Positions 51,074 through 61,931 of a DNA stretch of 64,000 nucleotides are shown piece after piece. A program made the position numbers and the translations under genes. Position 1 is the first letter of the stretch. Every line of letters starts with the position of its first letter. This stretch comes from Litsea cubeba (taxonomy: Eukaryota; Streptophyta; Magnoliopsida; Laurales; Lauraceae), in NCBI GenBank assembly GCA_012931725.1, contig CM022945.1, forward strand, positions 154,909,354 to 154,973,353, read 5' to 3'. Under the pieces are notes generated by a model. The model had not been told where the DNA came from. It did no database searches and worked only from the letters and a program-made list of their open reading frames with translations.

Positions 51074-54000
51074 CCATTTTGAAGGAAGCCGGAATTTTTG
51101 ATGCGGTCCGTGCCTTTAGGGAGACCGTGATCTTTTCCGACGAGGCCTTCATGGCAATGCTGGAGTCATTCCTCCCACAAACCAATACCTTCGTTGTGAC
51201 GAATGGGGAGATTAGTTTCTCTTTGAAGGAGTTGAGTGCCATTACTGGATTGCCCATCCTTGGCAAACTCTATGAGGAGTTTATGCCGATTGACAGCGTC
51301 CTTGAGGGGCAGTCTGAGGAGTTCAGGCTTCTGTACTTTCAGCTCATCGCCTTCTATGATTTTTTTAAGGAGGATGAGGGTTTGAAAGTTAGATCCAGCA
51401 GTTGGAAGAGTTCTAACTCTTCATTCCCCAACTTTTTTGATAGCAGGGAGTCTTCTGATAGTGTGACCCAGGAAGCCAGGGCTCAGGATCCAAGTTCGAA
51501 GAAGATCTTAGCTATGCAAGGAGAGTTGAGAGATTTCTGTGCGAGTACAAACGCCATATGTCCTGACATTGCACTGCGGAGAGATCTCGCTATTTACCTC
51601 ACTTATTGGCTTGGTGAGGCTATTTTTACTGGAGGAGATGGAACGCACATCAGGCCGCATTGTATTTTTTCGGCTTGTCAGATGGCGTTTGGAGAGCAGC
51701 TTGCTTTGGTGCCAGCTCTTTACTCCTACCTGTGTACCGAACTGCAGGCTGCTGTTTTTTTGGTTCGGCTTGGGCTTCCCATGAATAGGGTATTTTCAGC
51801 CCACATCTTTTATTCATGGTACGTGTACCACTGTCCTGGCTTCCACCGGCTGGGTGCTGCACAGGATGATGATCCTTTAATGATTCGACTGGCTAAGGGC
51901 AAAGCCATGTCCGAATCACTTTTGTTTGCCAGCATGAGGATCCGACGGTTCAGGGACGTCGAGATGGGGCAGTCTTCAGTGAAGCTTTCTCCGGAGTTGC
52001 GGAAGAAGGCTTTTGATTTTGGTGCCTCCCGAGACTCTACCAGGGCGGGGTCGGGAAGGCATTACTCTTTGACGAATGCAGAGAGAGAGTGGCTTTTCAG
52101 CATATGTGTCGGCACGATGGTGTACCGCAGACATCTTTTCGTTGACATCCAACCGTATGTACCCTCTCACTTTGTTTTGTAGCTGGGCTTTTCTCAAGGC
52201 GTTGTTGGTGCGCCTTCAAGCATGGTGAAGCGCTTTGGAGGTTTACAGGATGGGAGAAATGCATGGGCTTTCTATAGTGCTGAAGACACTACAGCCATGA
52301 TCTCTTATCCTGTGTTGTTGACTTCCCGGACTGCCGACTTTGCGAAGTGGTTCGCGGAGAGCTTTTCGGCATATCGGGGCCTTTCTAAGAAGGAGCTTGA
52401 TGTGAAGCTGGCATCTGGAAAGGGCCTTGGAAAGTCGGATAGCATCCGGCGAGAGGAAGTTTGGGCCTTCCTTTCTGGAGAGAAGCACAAGATAGGCTTT
52501 CTCGGTGACCAGGGCGTCATTGGTTCTAAAGTTGTTCGAGAAATACCTGATGAGGCTTTAGAGCAGCTAGAACAGGAGGAAGCTGAACTTGGTGCTTGGA
52601 TGCAAGCGGCATAGAGGCAAGCTTCCATGGAGTCTACTGGCAAGGGTAGACCATCCAGTGAGGAGTCAAGTGGGAAACCTGACTCTTACAGCGGGGCAGG
52701 TTCCTCTAAGAAGCGAGCCCGCAGGAGTAGGAGGAGGAGGAGTCATCATCGCAGCAAGGGGCAGCATGAGGACTCTCCTGACTTGGAAGTTCCTCTTACT
52801 ATCAATGAGGATGTGCCAGTGGATGCAGACGAGCCTCCAGAGAAGATAAGCCAAGAAGAAGAGACCGTCGGTGAAGGTATGATTCTTCCTTTTTCTCTTT
52901 CCATTTCTTTTCATGGGATTTTTCCATGTTCTGATTTGCTTCTTATTTCTGCTTTTCTTTTTTTTTTAGCAGAGGAAGACTTGGTGATGCCTGAGGTTCC
53001 AACCGATGAGGTGGTGACGGATCCTATCGGGGCACCTGAAGAAGAACCAAGGGACTCTGGAGTGAATCCAGAATCTCCAATTGGTATAACTTCTTTTGCT
53101 TTTCTTTTCCTTTTGTGTCTGTGACTTGGTTTGCTGACACATTTTTCTTGCCAGCTGACTTGCCACAGGATTCCGATGACTTTGAACCATCGATGGACGC
53201 AAATGTTGATGATGCTTCCGATGAGTTCATGGAGGAAGAGAGTCTTCCGCCAGTCATCGAAGAAGGTATTTTGTAGTAATAACCCTTGATAATGATTTTC
53301 AAACAGGATCATATTCATACCTTTTTGTGTTTCTTTGGCAGGTTTTGAAGTGACAGAGGAGGATCCATCGCTTCCAGAGCAAGGGATGCCAGAGGTTGTT
53401 CCAGAGGTAGAGACTCCTGGGACTAGTTCTGACAATGTTGAGGAGATACCTCGTGCTGAGATTCCTTCCCGAGCAGGAGCAGCTTCAACTGGAAAGAGTT
53501 CTTTTGTTACTCTTCCAACAGGTGATGACATGAGCAGCCGACCAACGGAGTTGGGCGAATCTTCAGCGGGGCCATCTCTTCTTTTTGCAAAGAAGGTGGT
53601 GGTGCGAGTTCTGAGCTCTTGGATTGAGACTCTGCTTTCTGGGCACTTAGATGCCGGATTTGGGATGATCCAGCATGTGCGTGAGATTCTTGGTGATGCT
53701 GAAGAGGCTAGTCTAGATGTCACAAGTGCCAGGACGATCGTTGATAGGATCATTGAGCTGGGTGACAGGTGGTTTGAGACCATGGGTTTTCCTGATGACC
53801 AGTTCTTCAAGGAGATGTTCTTGGACCCTGCGGATAAGGCTCAGTCTAACCTGGATGAGGCTACAGAAAGCAGGAAGCAGGTAGTCCGAGAGAAGAACTT
53901 AGAAGAGCTAAACATCATTGGGCTGACACTTGACCTTAACATCCTTGATAGGGAGGTCGATGAGGCCAGGAAACGTCTTGAGCATTTGCAGGCACAAGTC

Positions 54001-54276
54001 GCTGCCAAGTGGACTGCAATAACAGAGGCTCGTGACAGGGAGAGTGCTTTGATTCGCCGGGTTGCAGATGCCAATCGAGTTCTTAAAAGGAAGTTTGACG
54101 AGAACAAACAATGGCGAACTGCTCGAGATAAGCTTCCTGGTGCGAAAGAAGGGTTACAGCCCACCCCAGCATCTCATGGCAAGTTCCTGAAGAAGCGTGC
54201 CTTGGAATCCCTGACGGCCGAGGCCAAAAGTTTGCTTAAGGAGCTGAACTCTTGGCTGGAGACCATTTTTGATTGA
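51074..54276 (+). pseudogene. TAT-3 antisense gene, PMD domain and coiled-coil exons (right of SIR-B)
   Basis: After the CCATT duplication the PMD frame resumes (KEAGIFDAVRAF, ISFSLKELSAITGLPILG, RRDLAIYLTYWLGEAIF, HIRPHCIFSACQMAFGEQ, LGFSQGVVG). This matches the plant mobile domain (PF10536-like) shared by cellular MAIN/MAIL proteins and retrotransposons. In-frame TAG at 52180 falls in FVL-LGFSQG, where Gln is typical; another TAG is at 52612. Introns with GT-AG ends are visible at about 52877-52972, 53084-53154 and 53268-53341. The basic stretch KKRARRSRRRRSHHR resembles an NLS. The last exon (to TGA at 54276) is largely coiled coil. Role not established; this copy cannot be translated whole. 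Confidence 0.8.
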
Positions 54277-54279
54277 GCT

Positions 54280-55010
54280 CCTGTTTTTTTTTTTTTTTTA
54301 AAACATAAACCATCCTTCTCTCTTTTTTTTTAGTACCACTTGTATTTTTTTGGTACTTTTCTTTTTTTTTGTAGTGCTTGTGAACACTTTCTTTTTTTTT
54401 GGTACCACATGTATTTTTTGGTACTTTTTTTTTGTTTTGCTTGTGAACACTTCCTTTTTTTTTTGTACCACATGTATTTTTTTTGTCCTCTTTTTTTTTT
54501 TTTTTGTTATCCCTACGCTCACTTGACTCTTTTTGTGATAAAAGTAATTGCTAAATGGGATGCCTTTTTTTTTTGTTTTGCTTACGCTTACTTAAATCTT
54601 TTTGTGATAAAAGTAATTGCTAAATGAGATTTGATCAAAAGCTTGTCATTTTGTGAAAATCTTTTGTCAAATGATTGTTTTGGCATGGGAGCCGGATTTA
54701 TATTTGTGGCATGGAAGCCGATTTTGGCATGAGAGCCAGCTTTTCTGTGGCATTGATAGCCGAGTTTTTTTTTGTGGCATCTATAGCCGGTTTTTGGTGG
54801 CATTGATAGCCGATTTGTTTTGGTGGCATCTATAGCCGATTTGTTTAGGTGGCATCTATAGCCGGTTTGTGGCATTTATAGCCTGGTTTTTTGAAAGCCA
54901 ATTTTTTTGTTTGTGGCATTGATAGCCGGTGTTGTTTTGTGGCATTGATAGACGGTTTGTGGCATTTATAGCCTGTTTTGGTGGCATTTATAGCCGGTTT
55001 GGTTTTTAAA
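54280..55010. repeat. TAT-3 tandem repeats: poly-T/GTACCA units and ~23-bp TATAGCCG units
   Basis: Just after the PMD gene. 54310-54500 holds about 2.5 units of ~68 bp (GGTACCACATGTATTTTTTGG, GCTTGTGAACACTT). 54525-54630 holds a 77-bp pair (TTTTTGTGATAAAAGTAATTG at both). 54680-55010 holds about 13 units of GGCAT(T/C)(G/T)ATAGCCG with spacers. The same 14-mer occurs twice in the 3' LTR at 36565-36600. Confidence 0.8.
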
Positions 55011-55923
55011 AATGCAAGTATCGACTAAAAGTCGCCTCCCTGCTGAATGTTCTTGCAAGTATCGATGGAATGTCGCATCCTTGCTCATTCGGTTGTGAGT
55101 ATCGATGGAATGTCGCATCCTCGCAGATTTGGGTGCAAGTATCGATGGAATGTCGCATCCTCGCAGATTTGGGTGCAAGTATCGATGGAATGTCGCATCC
55201 TTGCTTTTCAAAAATTTTGGTTTTGCGGGTACTGACTTGATGTCGTTTCCCCACGATTTTTGAAATTTGTGGTTTTCTTGAACCTTTGGGTTATGGATAT
55301 CAACTGAAATGTTGCATCTCCATGGTTTTTTAGGTTTTTTCGAACCTTTGAAATTCGGGTCGTAGATATCAACTGAAATGTTGCGTTTCCACGGTTTTTT
55401 AGGTTTTTTCGAACCTTTGAGATTTGGGTTGTGGATATCAACTGAAATGTTGCATCTCCACGGTTTTAGATTTTGCAAGTATCGACGAAATGTCGCTTCC
55501 CTGCAATTTTGGAAGTGTCGAACGTGGTTCGTATGCTTCCGATTTGTGCGAGTATCGACTAAACGTCGCTTCCCCGCGACTTTTTGAAAAAACATTTTTT
55601 TTTAAAGACACAAGGGTCATAAGTTTTGACCTAAAACCATTTAGGCGGTAAAAGGTAGGGTGGACAAGGGTGGAAATCCCTGAATCCAGATTTTGTTTCA
55701 AACCATGAATTTTGGGTTCAAGGGTTAAAAAGTTAGGGAAAGGTTCCTAAACTTGGGTTTTTTTTTTTTTTGAACAATGAAACGATGAAAGTAAGCATTG
55801 TTTAAATTTCTAGAAATTTGAACATTTGATATGAAAATTCTAAAAAAGGTGGGTTTAGCGAGCGTGTACCTGGAAACCGGTTTTGGCCGTACAGGCATTG
55901 CTCTTACCCAGTTGGGTAAGTCT
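55011..55923. repeat. TAT-3 tandem repeats: ~40-bp GTATCGATGG units and ~68-bp units
   Basis: Five ~40-bp units carry AGTATCGATGGAATGTCGCA (55014-55215). Three ~68-bp units carry GATATCAACTGAAATGTTGC and TTTTCGAACCTTTGA (55290-55460), then degenerate returns of the first type at 55475 and 55550. 55620-55920 is non-coding. The block lies between the convergent 3' ends of integrase (minus) and the PMD gene (plus). Long frames across it are repeat artefacts. Confidence 0.8.
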
Positions 55924-57225
55924 TCAAGGGTAGTACCGCCTTAAGAACTTGTCGTTGATGGGCAGCATATATCTGTCACCTTCCATGTTTAGGAGTGCGT
56001 ATGCGACGTTGGAGAAAACCTTGTAGATGACATAGGGTCCCTCCCATTTTGGCTCCAATTTGCCTTTGGATTTGTGAGCGAAGACCATTGGTCTTTTTAC
56101 CGTAAGAACCAAGTCACCCTTTTTGTAGGCGCGTTGCCTGACCTTTTTGTCGAAAGATCCTGCCATTCGTGCTTGGTAAAGTTCAATGCTTTGTCGAGCT
56201 TCGAGCCGTCTCTCATCGAGACTGTCCAGCTCATAGAGTCGCAATTTGACATTGCTTTCTTGAGTCATATCATTTTGCAAGGATACTCTCAAGGAAGGAA
56301 TTTGTACTTCCAAGGGTACGATAGCTTCGCATCCATAGACCAAGGAGAATGGTGTGCTATGGGTTGGTCCTCAAATGGTGGTTCGATAGGCCCACAAAGC
56401 TTCAGACATTTTGTCGCTCCAGTCTCTTTTATGACTAGAGACTATTTTCTTGAGGATTTTTCAGAGTATCTTGTTGAAAGCTTCTGCCAATCCGTTTGCT
56501 ACGGGATTGTATGGAGTCGAAGGACAGCTTTGGATTTTGTATTTGTCGCAGAACCTGTAGAATCGATGATCCCGGAATTGTGGTCTGTTATCATGGACGA
56601 ATCTTTTGGGTATGCCGAAACGACAAATGATGTTGGTGCACAAGAACTGAAGGACTGATGAGGTCTTCATTTCGTTAAATGCAAATGCTTCTGACCACTT
56701 TGAGAAATAATCTGTAGGGGCGAAGATGAAGCGATGACCTTTGCTCGAAGGGGGAGAAATAGGACCTATGATGTCCATACCCCAGGCTTCGAAAGGCCAT
56801 GAAATTGCTGTAGGATGCAGCCATTCTGGAGGCATGTGAATGTAATCTCCATGAACTTGGCATTGTTGGCAGCGCTTAGCAAATTGCATTGCGTCAGCTA
56901 CCATGGTAGGCCAGTAATAACCTAACCTTTTTATCTGATCATAGAGCTTGGGACCAGCCTGATGAGCTCCGCAAAGACCAGCATGAACTTCTTTGAGTGT
57001 TTCTTCAGCCTCTTGTTGTGACAAGCAGCGTAGAAGTACTCCGTTGAAAGATTTCCTGTAAAGGATTTTTGAAGGAATATCCAAATGAAAGCTTGGGGTT
57101 CGCCTTTGGATGCTTACCCGTTCTTTTGGATCTTCAGGTAGGATTCCAAACATAATGTAATCAATGAACGGATCCCTCCAATCGCCGATCGAAGTTTGAA
57201 GGATTGAAATCCGACTTCCAACCAC
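55924..57225 (-). pseudogene. TAT-3 integrase
   Basis: One frame from 57225 to 55924 with stops at 56461 and in the next 120 bp (a TGA in YRTTI-GPTHST). H2C2 finger: HAGLCGAHQ and CQQCQVHG. Core: Asp in WGMDIIGPI, Asp in VHDNRPQF (G to R after the Asp-Asn) and Glu in GLAEAFNK. The C-terminal part (56343-55924) has YGCEAIVPLEVQIPS and KWEGPYVIYKVF, the GPY/F-like module. It would join cDNA to the target. All catalytic positions are present but the frame is broken. Confidence 0.88.
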
Positions 57226-57369
57226 TTGGTGGCATTCAGCAACAGCTTAGTGTGTGTTAGGAGGAGGAAGGATTCTTCTTTCGCACACTGTGATTTGCAT
57301 GTTTTCCCCTTCTTGGATTGCCATGGATGCGGCAAGTCCAGCTTGGCATCTGCACGTATGTTTTCACCT
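57226..57369 (-). pseudogene. TAT-3 linker between second RNase H and integrase
   Basis: Degraded sequence in shifting frames (HTKLLLNATKW). It bridges the archaeal-type RNase H and integrase; no motif of its own. Confidence 0.5.
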
Positions 57370-57741
57370 CTACGATGTGGGTGATGTGACATATGTCAAA
57401 TTTTGCAGAAGTGATTGTGCCTTGTTGTAGTAAGGCAGCAAATCTGGCTTCCTGACTTCAAATTTCTGATTCATCTGGTTGACGATCAGTTGAGAGTCTC
57501 CAAAGACTTCCAGCATGGTGATACCGGATTCGATGGCGAGTTCTAATCCTAGGATCAGAGCTTGATATTCAGCTGCATTGTTTGTGCATGGTTCCAGTAG
57601 CGAGAAAGCGTGTGGAATCATGTATTTGTTGGGGCTAACAAAGAGGATGCCAACTCCCGAGATCAGCTGTCTTTTTTCATTTGTCCTGGTTGCACCGTCA
57701 AAGTACATGTCCCAGGAACCATTTTGTGAGAAAGTCTCCAC
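57370..57741 (-). pseudogene. TAT-3 second (archaeal-type) RNase H
   Basis: MYFDGATRTN (first catalytic Asp), CTNNAAEYQALILGLELA (Glu), FGDSQLIVNQM (Asp) and YYNKAQSLLQ match the extra RNase H known from Tat elements. The C-terminal ADALA part is lost past 57370. A stop (TAA, about 57751) separates it from the first RNase H. Confidence 0.82.
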
Positions 57742-57753
57742 ATTGTAGACTAG

Positions 57754-58503
57754 TTAATCTGGGAGAACATCTCTGAGTGGAGAATCTTTAGGCAATGAAT
57801 GCTCTGCGAGGAAGTCCGCTAGAGTTTTCCCTTTGATTGCCTTTTGTGGTACATACCTAATATCAAATTGTGACAGAAGGATGGACCATTTTGCCAGTCG
57901 GGCATTGAGAGAACCTGCTTTTGTGACAAGGACCTTCAAGAGGTTGATCCTCGAGACCAAGTAGACTGTGTTGGAAAGCAAGTAGTGACGCAGCATTTGT
58001 ACGGCGAACATCACTGCAAGGCATTCTTTTTCGACTGGAGAGTAGCGATGCTCTGCACCTACTAGCATGCAGCTGAGGTAATATAGAGCAGCTTTTTTTC
58101 TTTCATCATTTTCTTGTGCAAGAAGAGCTCCCAGAGAGTGATCAAGGGCTCTTGTGTACAAGATGAATGGTTTTCCAGTGGTAGGAGCAACTAACACTGG
58201 AGGTTTTGTCAGGTATGACTTGATATCTTGGAATGCAGCTTCACAGTCAGCATCCCAGACAAAGTTTACACCTTTTTTTATCAACCGGGAGAATGGACGG
58301 CATTTCCCCGAAAGATTGGAGATGAACCGTCTGATGTAGGCCAATCTCCCGTGAAGCCCTTTGAGTTCTCTCAAGGTTCTTGGAGAGGGCATTTCTAGAA
58401 TGGCTTTGACTTTTATAGGGTCAAGCTCTATTCCAGCTTTTCGAACTAGGAATCCGAGGAACTTACCCGACAAGACGCCGAAGAAGCATTTCAAAGGATT
58501 CAT
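57754..58503 (-). pseudogene. TAT-3 RT C-terminal part and retroviral-type RNase H
   Basis: MNPLKCFFGVLSGKFLGF and RELKGLHGRLAYIRRFI (RT thumb and connection), then KPFILYTRALDHSLGALLAQ, where the catalytic Asp of T-D-A is replaced by Arg (YTRALD), RYSPVEKECLAVMFAV, and WSILLSQFDIRYVPQKAIKG. So both the polymerase box upstream and the first RNase H Asp are lost. Confidence 0.82.
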
Positions 58504-59751
58504 TCGCAGTTTGTGTTTACGAAGCCGGAGGAAGACTTCTCGAAGGTCTTCGAGATGATCTTCTTTTCTTTTGCTTTTGACGGCGAGGTCATTTTACGTA
58601 ACACTCGACCGTCTTGTGCTGCATATCTTGGAATATCTTCATCATAGCCCTCTGATATGTGGCACCAGCATTTTTCAGACCGAATGGCATGACAGTGTAG
58701 CAATACACGCCAAATAGGGTCCGAAAGGATGTATGTTTTTCGTCTTCAGGATGCATCTTTATCTGATTGTAGCCAGAGAAACCATCCATGAATGTCATTC
58801 GCAAGAATCCACAGGTATTATCAATCATTACCTCTGGTATGGGGAGCGGAAATTCATCTTTTGGGCATGCGCCATTCAGGTCTCTATAGTCAATACAGAC
58901 CCTAATATGCCCGTTTTTCTTTGTCAGGGGACAATGTTGGCCAACCATTCAGGATGTCGTTCCTCACGGATGAAGCCGACGCTTTTGAGTTTTTGAACTT
59001 CTTATTCAATTTTATCCATCACATCTGGACGGAATCTTCTTTGGCCTTGCTTGATAAGCTTGATGTCTTCTTGAAGATTGAGTTTGTGAACCGCTATTTT
59101 GGGGTCTAAGCCAGGCATTTCAGCGTAAGACCATGCAAAGCAATCAACGAACTCGCGAAGAAAGGCGATATACTCGGGTAACTCATCATCCTTTATATTC
59201 TTGCTTATGAATACATGATGTGGGTTATCTGGTGTTCCCAAGTCTATCTTTTGAACAGGATCTTCTGTTGGAAGGTTCGAAGGTGGTTCCTCCACAATAT
59301 TTTTGGAGGCTTCCAGCTCAACGAAACCTTCTGGGGTTTCAAAGGCATTTCCAGACCAAGGTTTTGTTCCTTTCCACGGGTCTTCTTGATCGGTAATTTT
59401 CCCAAGGCTTGCTATGAGGTGATCCCAATCGCCTGTTGAAACCGGGTCGAAGTAGGCTACTTCTTTTGGAGATGAGGGTTCTTCTGGGTCAGAAGACCAC
59501 ACGTCTGTGCCATCAGACAACTCCTCTTCATTTTCGGAGAAATCGTGCCAATTGGGTGAGCTTCCTGGATCTTTGTCAGGTGACTCATCGAAGAGATATC
59601 CAGGGAGATCGATGTCTTCATGGACTTGAGATGTTGAGGCTTGGTCAGTATATTGACTTTTAAGCCTTTGTGTCAACTGTCTCAGGGGAGTGTCGGGATC
59701 ATACCCTAACCCGTGTGAAGACTTTTCTACATATAGTCGTAGAGTCTCCAA
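58504..59751 (-). pseudogene. TAT-3 reverse transcriptase, catalytic box destroyed
   Basis: N-terminal part 59751-59002 (acidic linker, then FVDCFAWSYAEMPGLDP), TAA at 59002, TGA near 58930, and RT core 58948-58589: VCIDYRDLNGACPKDEFPLP, MTFMDGFSGYNQIKMHP, MPFGLKNAGATYQRAMMK. At about 58590 the frame reads CYVK then stop where YVDD is expected. Sequence just beyond matches the residues after YVDD in another frame, so a small rearrangement removed the Asp pair and shifted the frame. Confidence 0.85.
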
Positions 59752-59861
59752 TCTTCCAGCTGGCTTTTGGTCAAGATGGGCCCCAATGGCGTGAGAATAC
59801 CGCGTCCTTCTCCCAAACCGACTGGGTTTTGAGCGTCATAGCCCATTTTCTTCATAATAGC

Positions 59862-60206
59862 TTATGCCACAGAACTATATAAGGATAGTTGAGGCATACC
59901 TTTATTTTGGAAAGGTTCAAGCATAGAGTTTGATGAAAAAGCATCCAATCTATGGAAGAAGATCGGCTTTTCCTTTGCTGAAGTTGCTGGAACAACGAAG
60001 GAAGCTGACGTAGGATCTTCTATGTCAGAAGTTGTCTCCATTGGAGTGAGAGCAGGCTGAACTTGCTGAGTGTCAGCTTGGCTTGACGATGTGTCGTCTT
60101 CTGGCTCTGAATCCGAGTCCGTGTCTTGCATGATAGACACGAAAGAGACAACAAATTTGCCCCCAGGCTTTTGCTTTGCCTTCTTCACTTTTGTTGTGAT
60201 GACCAA
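59862..60206 (-). pseudogene. TAT-3 protease-RT linker
   Basis: 114 codons, acidic and Ser/Thr-rich (DTDSDSEPEDDTSSSQ), overlapping the end of the protease frame by 22 bp in another frame. No domain. A frameshift joins it to the protease. Confidence 0.55.
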
Positions 60207-61111
60207 AGGCTTTGAAGATTTGAGGGAGATGATGAAGGGAGTTTGAATGCTCTCTTCGGATTTACCGGATGGATTATTTTCTTCCGGTGATTGTTGAGGA
60301 GCCTTGCCTTTATCTTTCTGAAGATTTTCGGCAAAGGATGCTGTGTGCTTATCCTCTTCTTCTTTTTTTCACCTTCATACATCTGTGAGTCTACGAAGTG
60401 GACTTCTTTACCTTTGAAGGGTTTTCTGTCCGCAAAGACTCGATGTATCATGCCGTCGTCACCAACAAACTTGATGCATTGATGTAGAGTTAAAGGGACA
60501 ACACCATTCTCGTGGGTCCAAGGGCGTCTGAGAAGGATGTTGTAGCATGAAGGGGTTTTTATTGCATACACAGTGACCTCAGAAATAAGATCACCGATCT
60601 GCAACTTGAATCTGATTTTGCTGATAGGCCTTTGAGTACTCCCATCGTGTCCAAAGATAGATATAGATGTGTGGCTCAGCTTGCTGGGTGGGATGCCCAA
60701 CTCTTCAAGAGCCGATGTGGAGACGAGGTTGAGTGCAGAACCTGGGTCGATCTGAACTCTATTCATAGGCATTTCCTTGATGTACCCTATGAAGTACAGG
60801 GGTCGGTTATGCCTGGTTTCGCCAAGTAGGAGGTCGTCCTTTATGAAGGCGATGGTTGCACTGGCTGCTTTTTTAACCGAGAGGCATTCAATGCATGATC
60901 CCCCAGTTTTCTTCTTTTCTCCCTTTGAGGAGGCTTCTGAGTTTTTAACCCGGTAATCCATTTCAATTTGGAGGACTTGCGGGGCATGTTTGTCGACATC
61001 CTCATTCAGCTTTTGTAATTCTGAGATGAGATTATCACGAGTGTGCGGAGACATTCGTAATAAATCTAGGATGTGCAGACGTGCAGGTACGTGCTTGAAG
61101 TGTTCAATCAA
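60185..61111 (-). pseudogene. TAT-3 aspartic protease
   Basis: Starts LIEHFKHVPARLHILDLLRM; the protease active site is NRVQIDPGSALNLVS (Asp-Pro-Gly-Ser, the usual Ser or Gly after Asp being Pro), followed by the flap region and LLRRPWTHENGVVPLTLHQC (family LLGRPW). Only one active-site unit, unlike TAT-2. A one-base insertion relative to TAT-2 near 61165 puts it out of frame with gag. Confidence 0.8.
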
Positions 61112-61160
61112 GTCATACTTGAAAGCCTCCTTAGGGCCTGCATGTTCATCATTGTTGCCA

Positions 61161-61910
61161 CTAATAGGCGCTTACAACATCTTTTCCCGAAGGATTAACA
61201 TATGTAAAGGAAGATTGGTTGTAGTTTTTGTGGTAGTCTCGGCCAGATCGGGTGCCTCTACCAACTTCGAGAGCTTCTTGAGAAGGGTCTTCATTTGGAA
61301 GATTGTCTTTAGGATCAAGAGGCTGTCGTTTTTCATTTGCTGAGGATGTATCAGCAGCGGAGTTGCCATCCTTAGTGATTGTGTTGCACAGAGCATTTTC
61401 CCGGAACAAGTCCTGAACAGCATCTAGCAACCTTTCTTCTTCGTTGACTAATTCATCGTCCCAAGCATCAATAGCTGGGAATTCTTCAGTCAGGAAGGGT
61501 GTGAACTTTGAAGTCACAGTCTCAAGAGAAGAAACCTGAGAGGGTGTCATTTCAGTGAAAGTCACGTGAGACGAGGTGGCTTCAGAAGATACATTGCTAG
61601 GCATCGCCGGAGTGTAAGTGCTCTCATCAGACGATGCTTCGAAAGAGCTATAATCCCAAATTATCACATTGCAGGAAGCTCTGACGGGAGACGTTGTCTG
61701 ATCGGAGTCAGACTCATCCTCGGATGTAAGAGGATCGTCTATCCAGCAATTTTCTCCATTTTCAGGAGTTAAGGGAGGATGTACCTGATGGTCTTCAGGG
61801 ACTTCAGGCTCTGGATTGCGAGGAGGCTCGTTGACGTGGTCTTGCTCTTGTTCTAGAGCGAGACGCTGCAAGATCCTTGCATATTCTTCAAGATTAGGCA
61901 TGGGAGCCAA
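61161..61910 (-). pseudogene. TAT-3 Gag-protease linker
   Basis: In frame with gag after TAA at 61932-61934 (VEP-RVNEEED, Gln in TAT-2). Acidic Ser/Thr-rich: ALEQEQDHVNEPPRNPEPEV, TSSHVTFTEMTPSQVSS, and a short TRSGRDYHKNYNQSS. Ends in the frameshift at 61165. Confidence 0.7.
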
Positions 61911-61931
61911 ATCTTCTTCTTCATTAACTCT

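Noticed and set aside
52152..52182. A 28-bp intron (GTATGT...TTGTAG) in the PMD gene
   Set aside because: Too short for a plant intron; the frame continues across it with a single TAG where Gln is typical of the family.
53841..54164. Minus-strand 107-codon frame over the last PMD exon
   Set aside because: Shadow of the coiled-coil exon on the plus strand; Ser/Arg composition mirrors Ala/Glu-rich codons.
54680..55215. Short regular repeats resembling a CRISPR array
   Set aside because: Spacers are degenerate repeat sequence; this is a eukaryotic tandem repeat block in TAT-3.
55006..55701. 209-codon minus-strand frame and its overlapping partners
   Set aside because: Repetitive peptides (ATFHRYL, FQLISTTRISK) that only reflect 40- and 68-bp tandem repeats.
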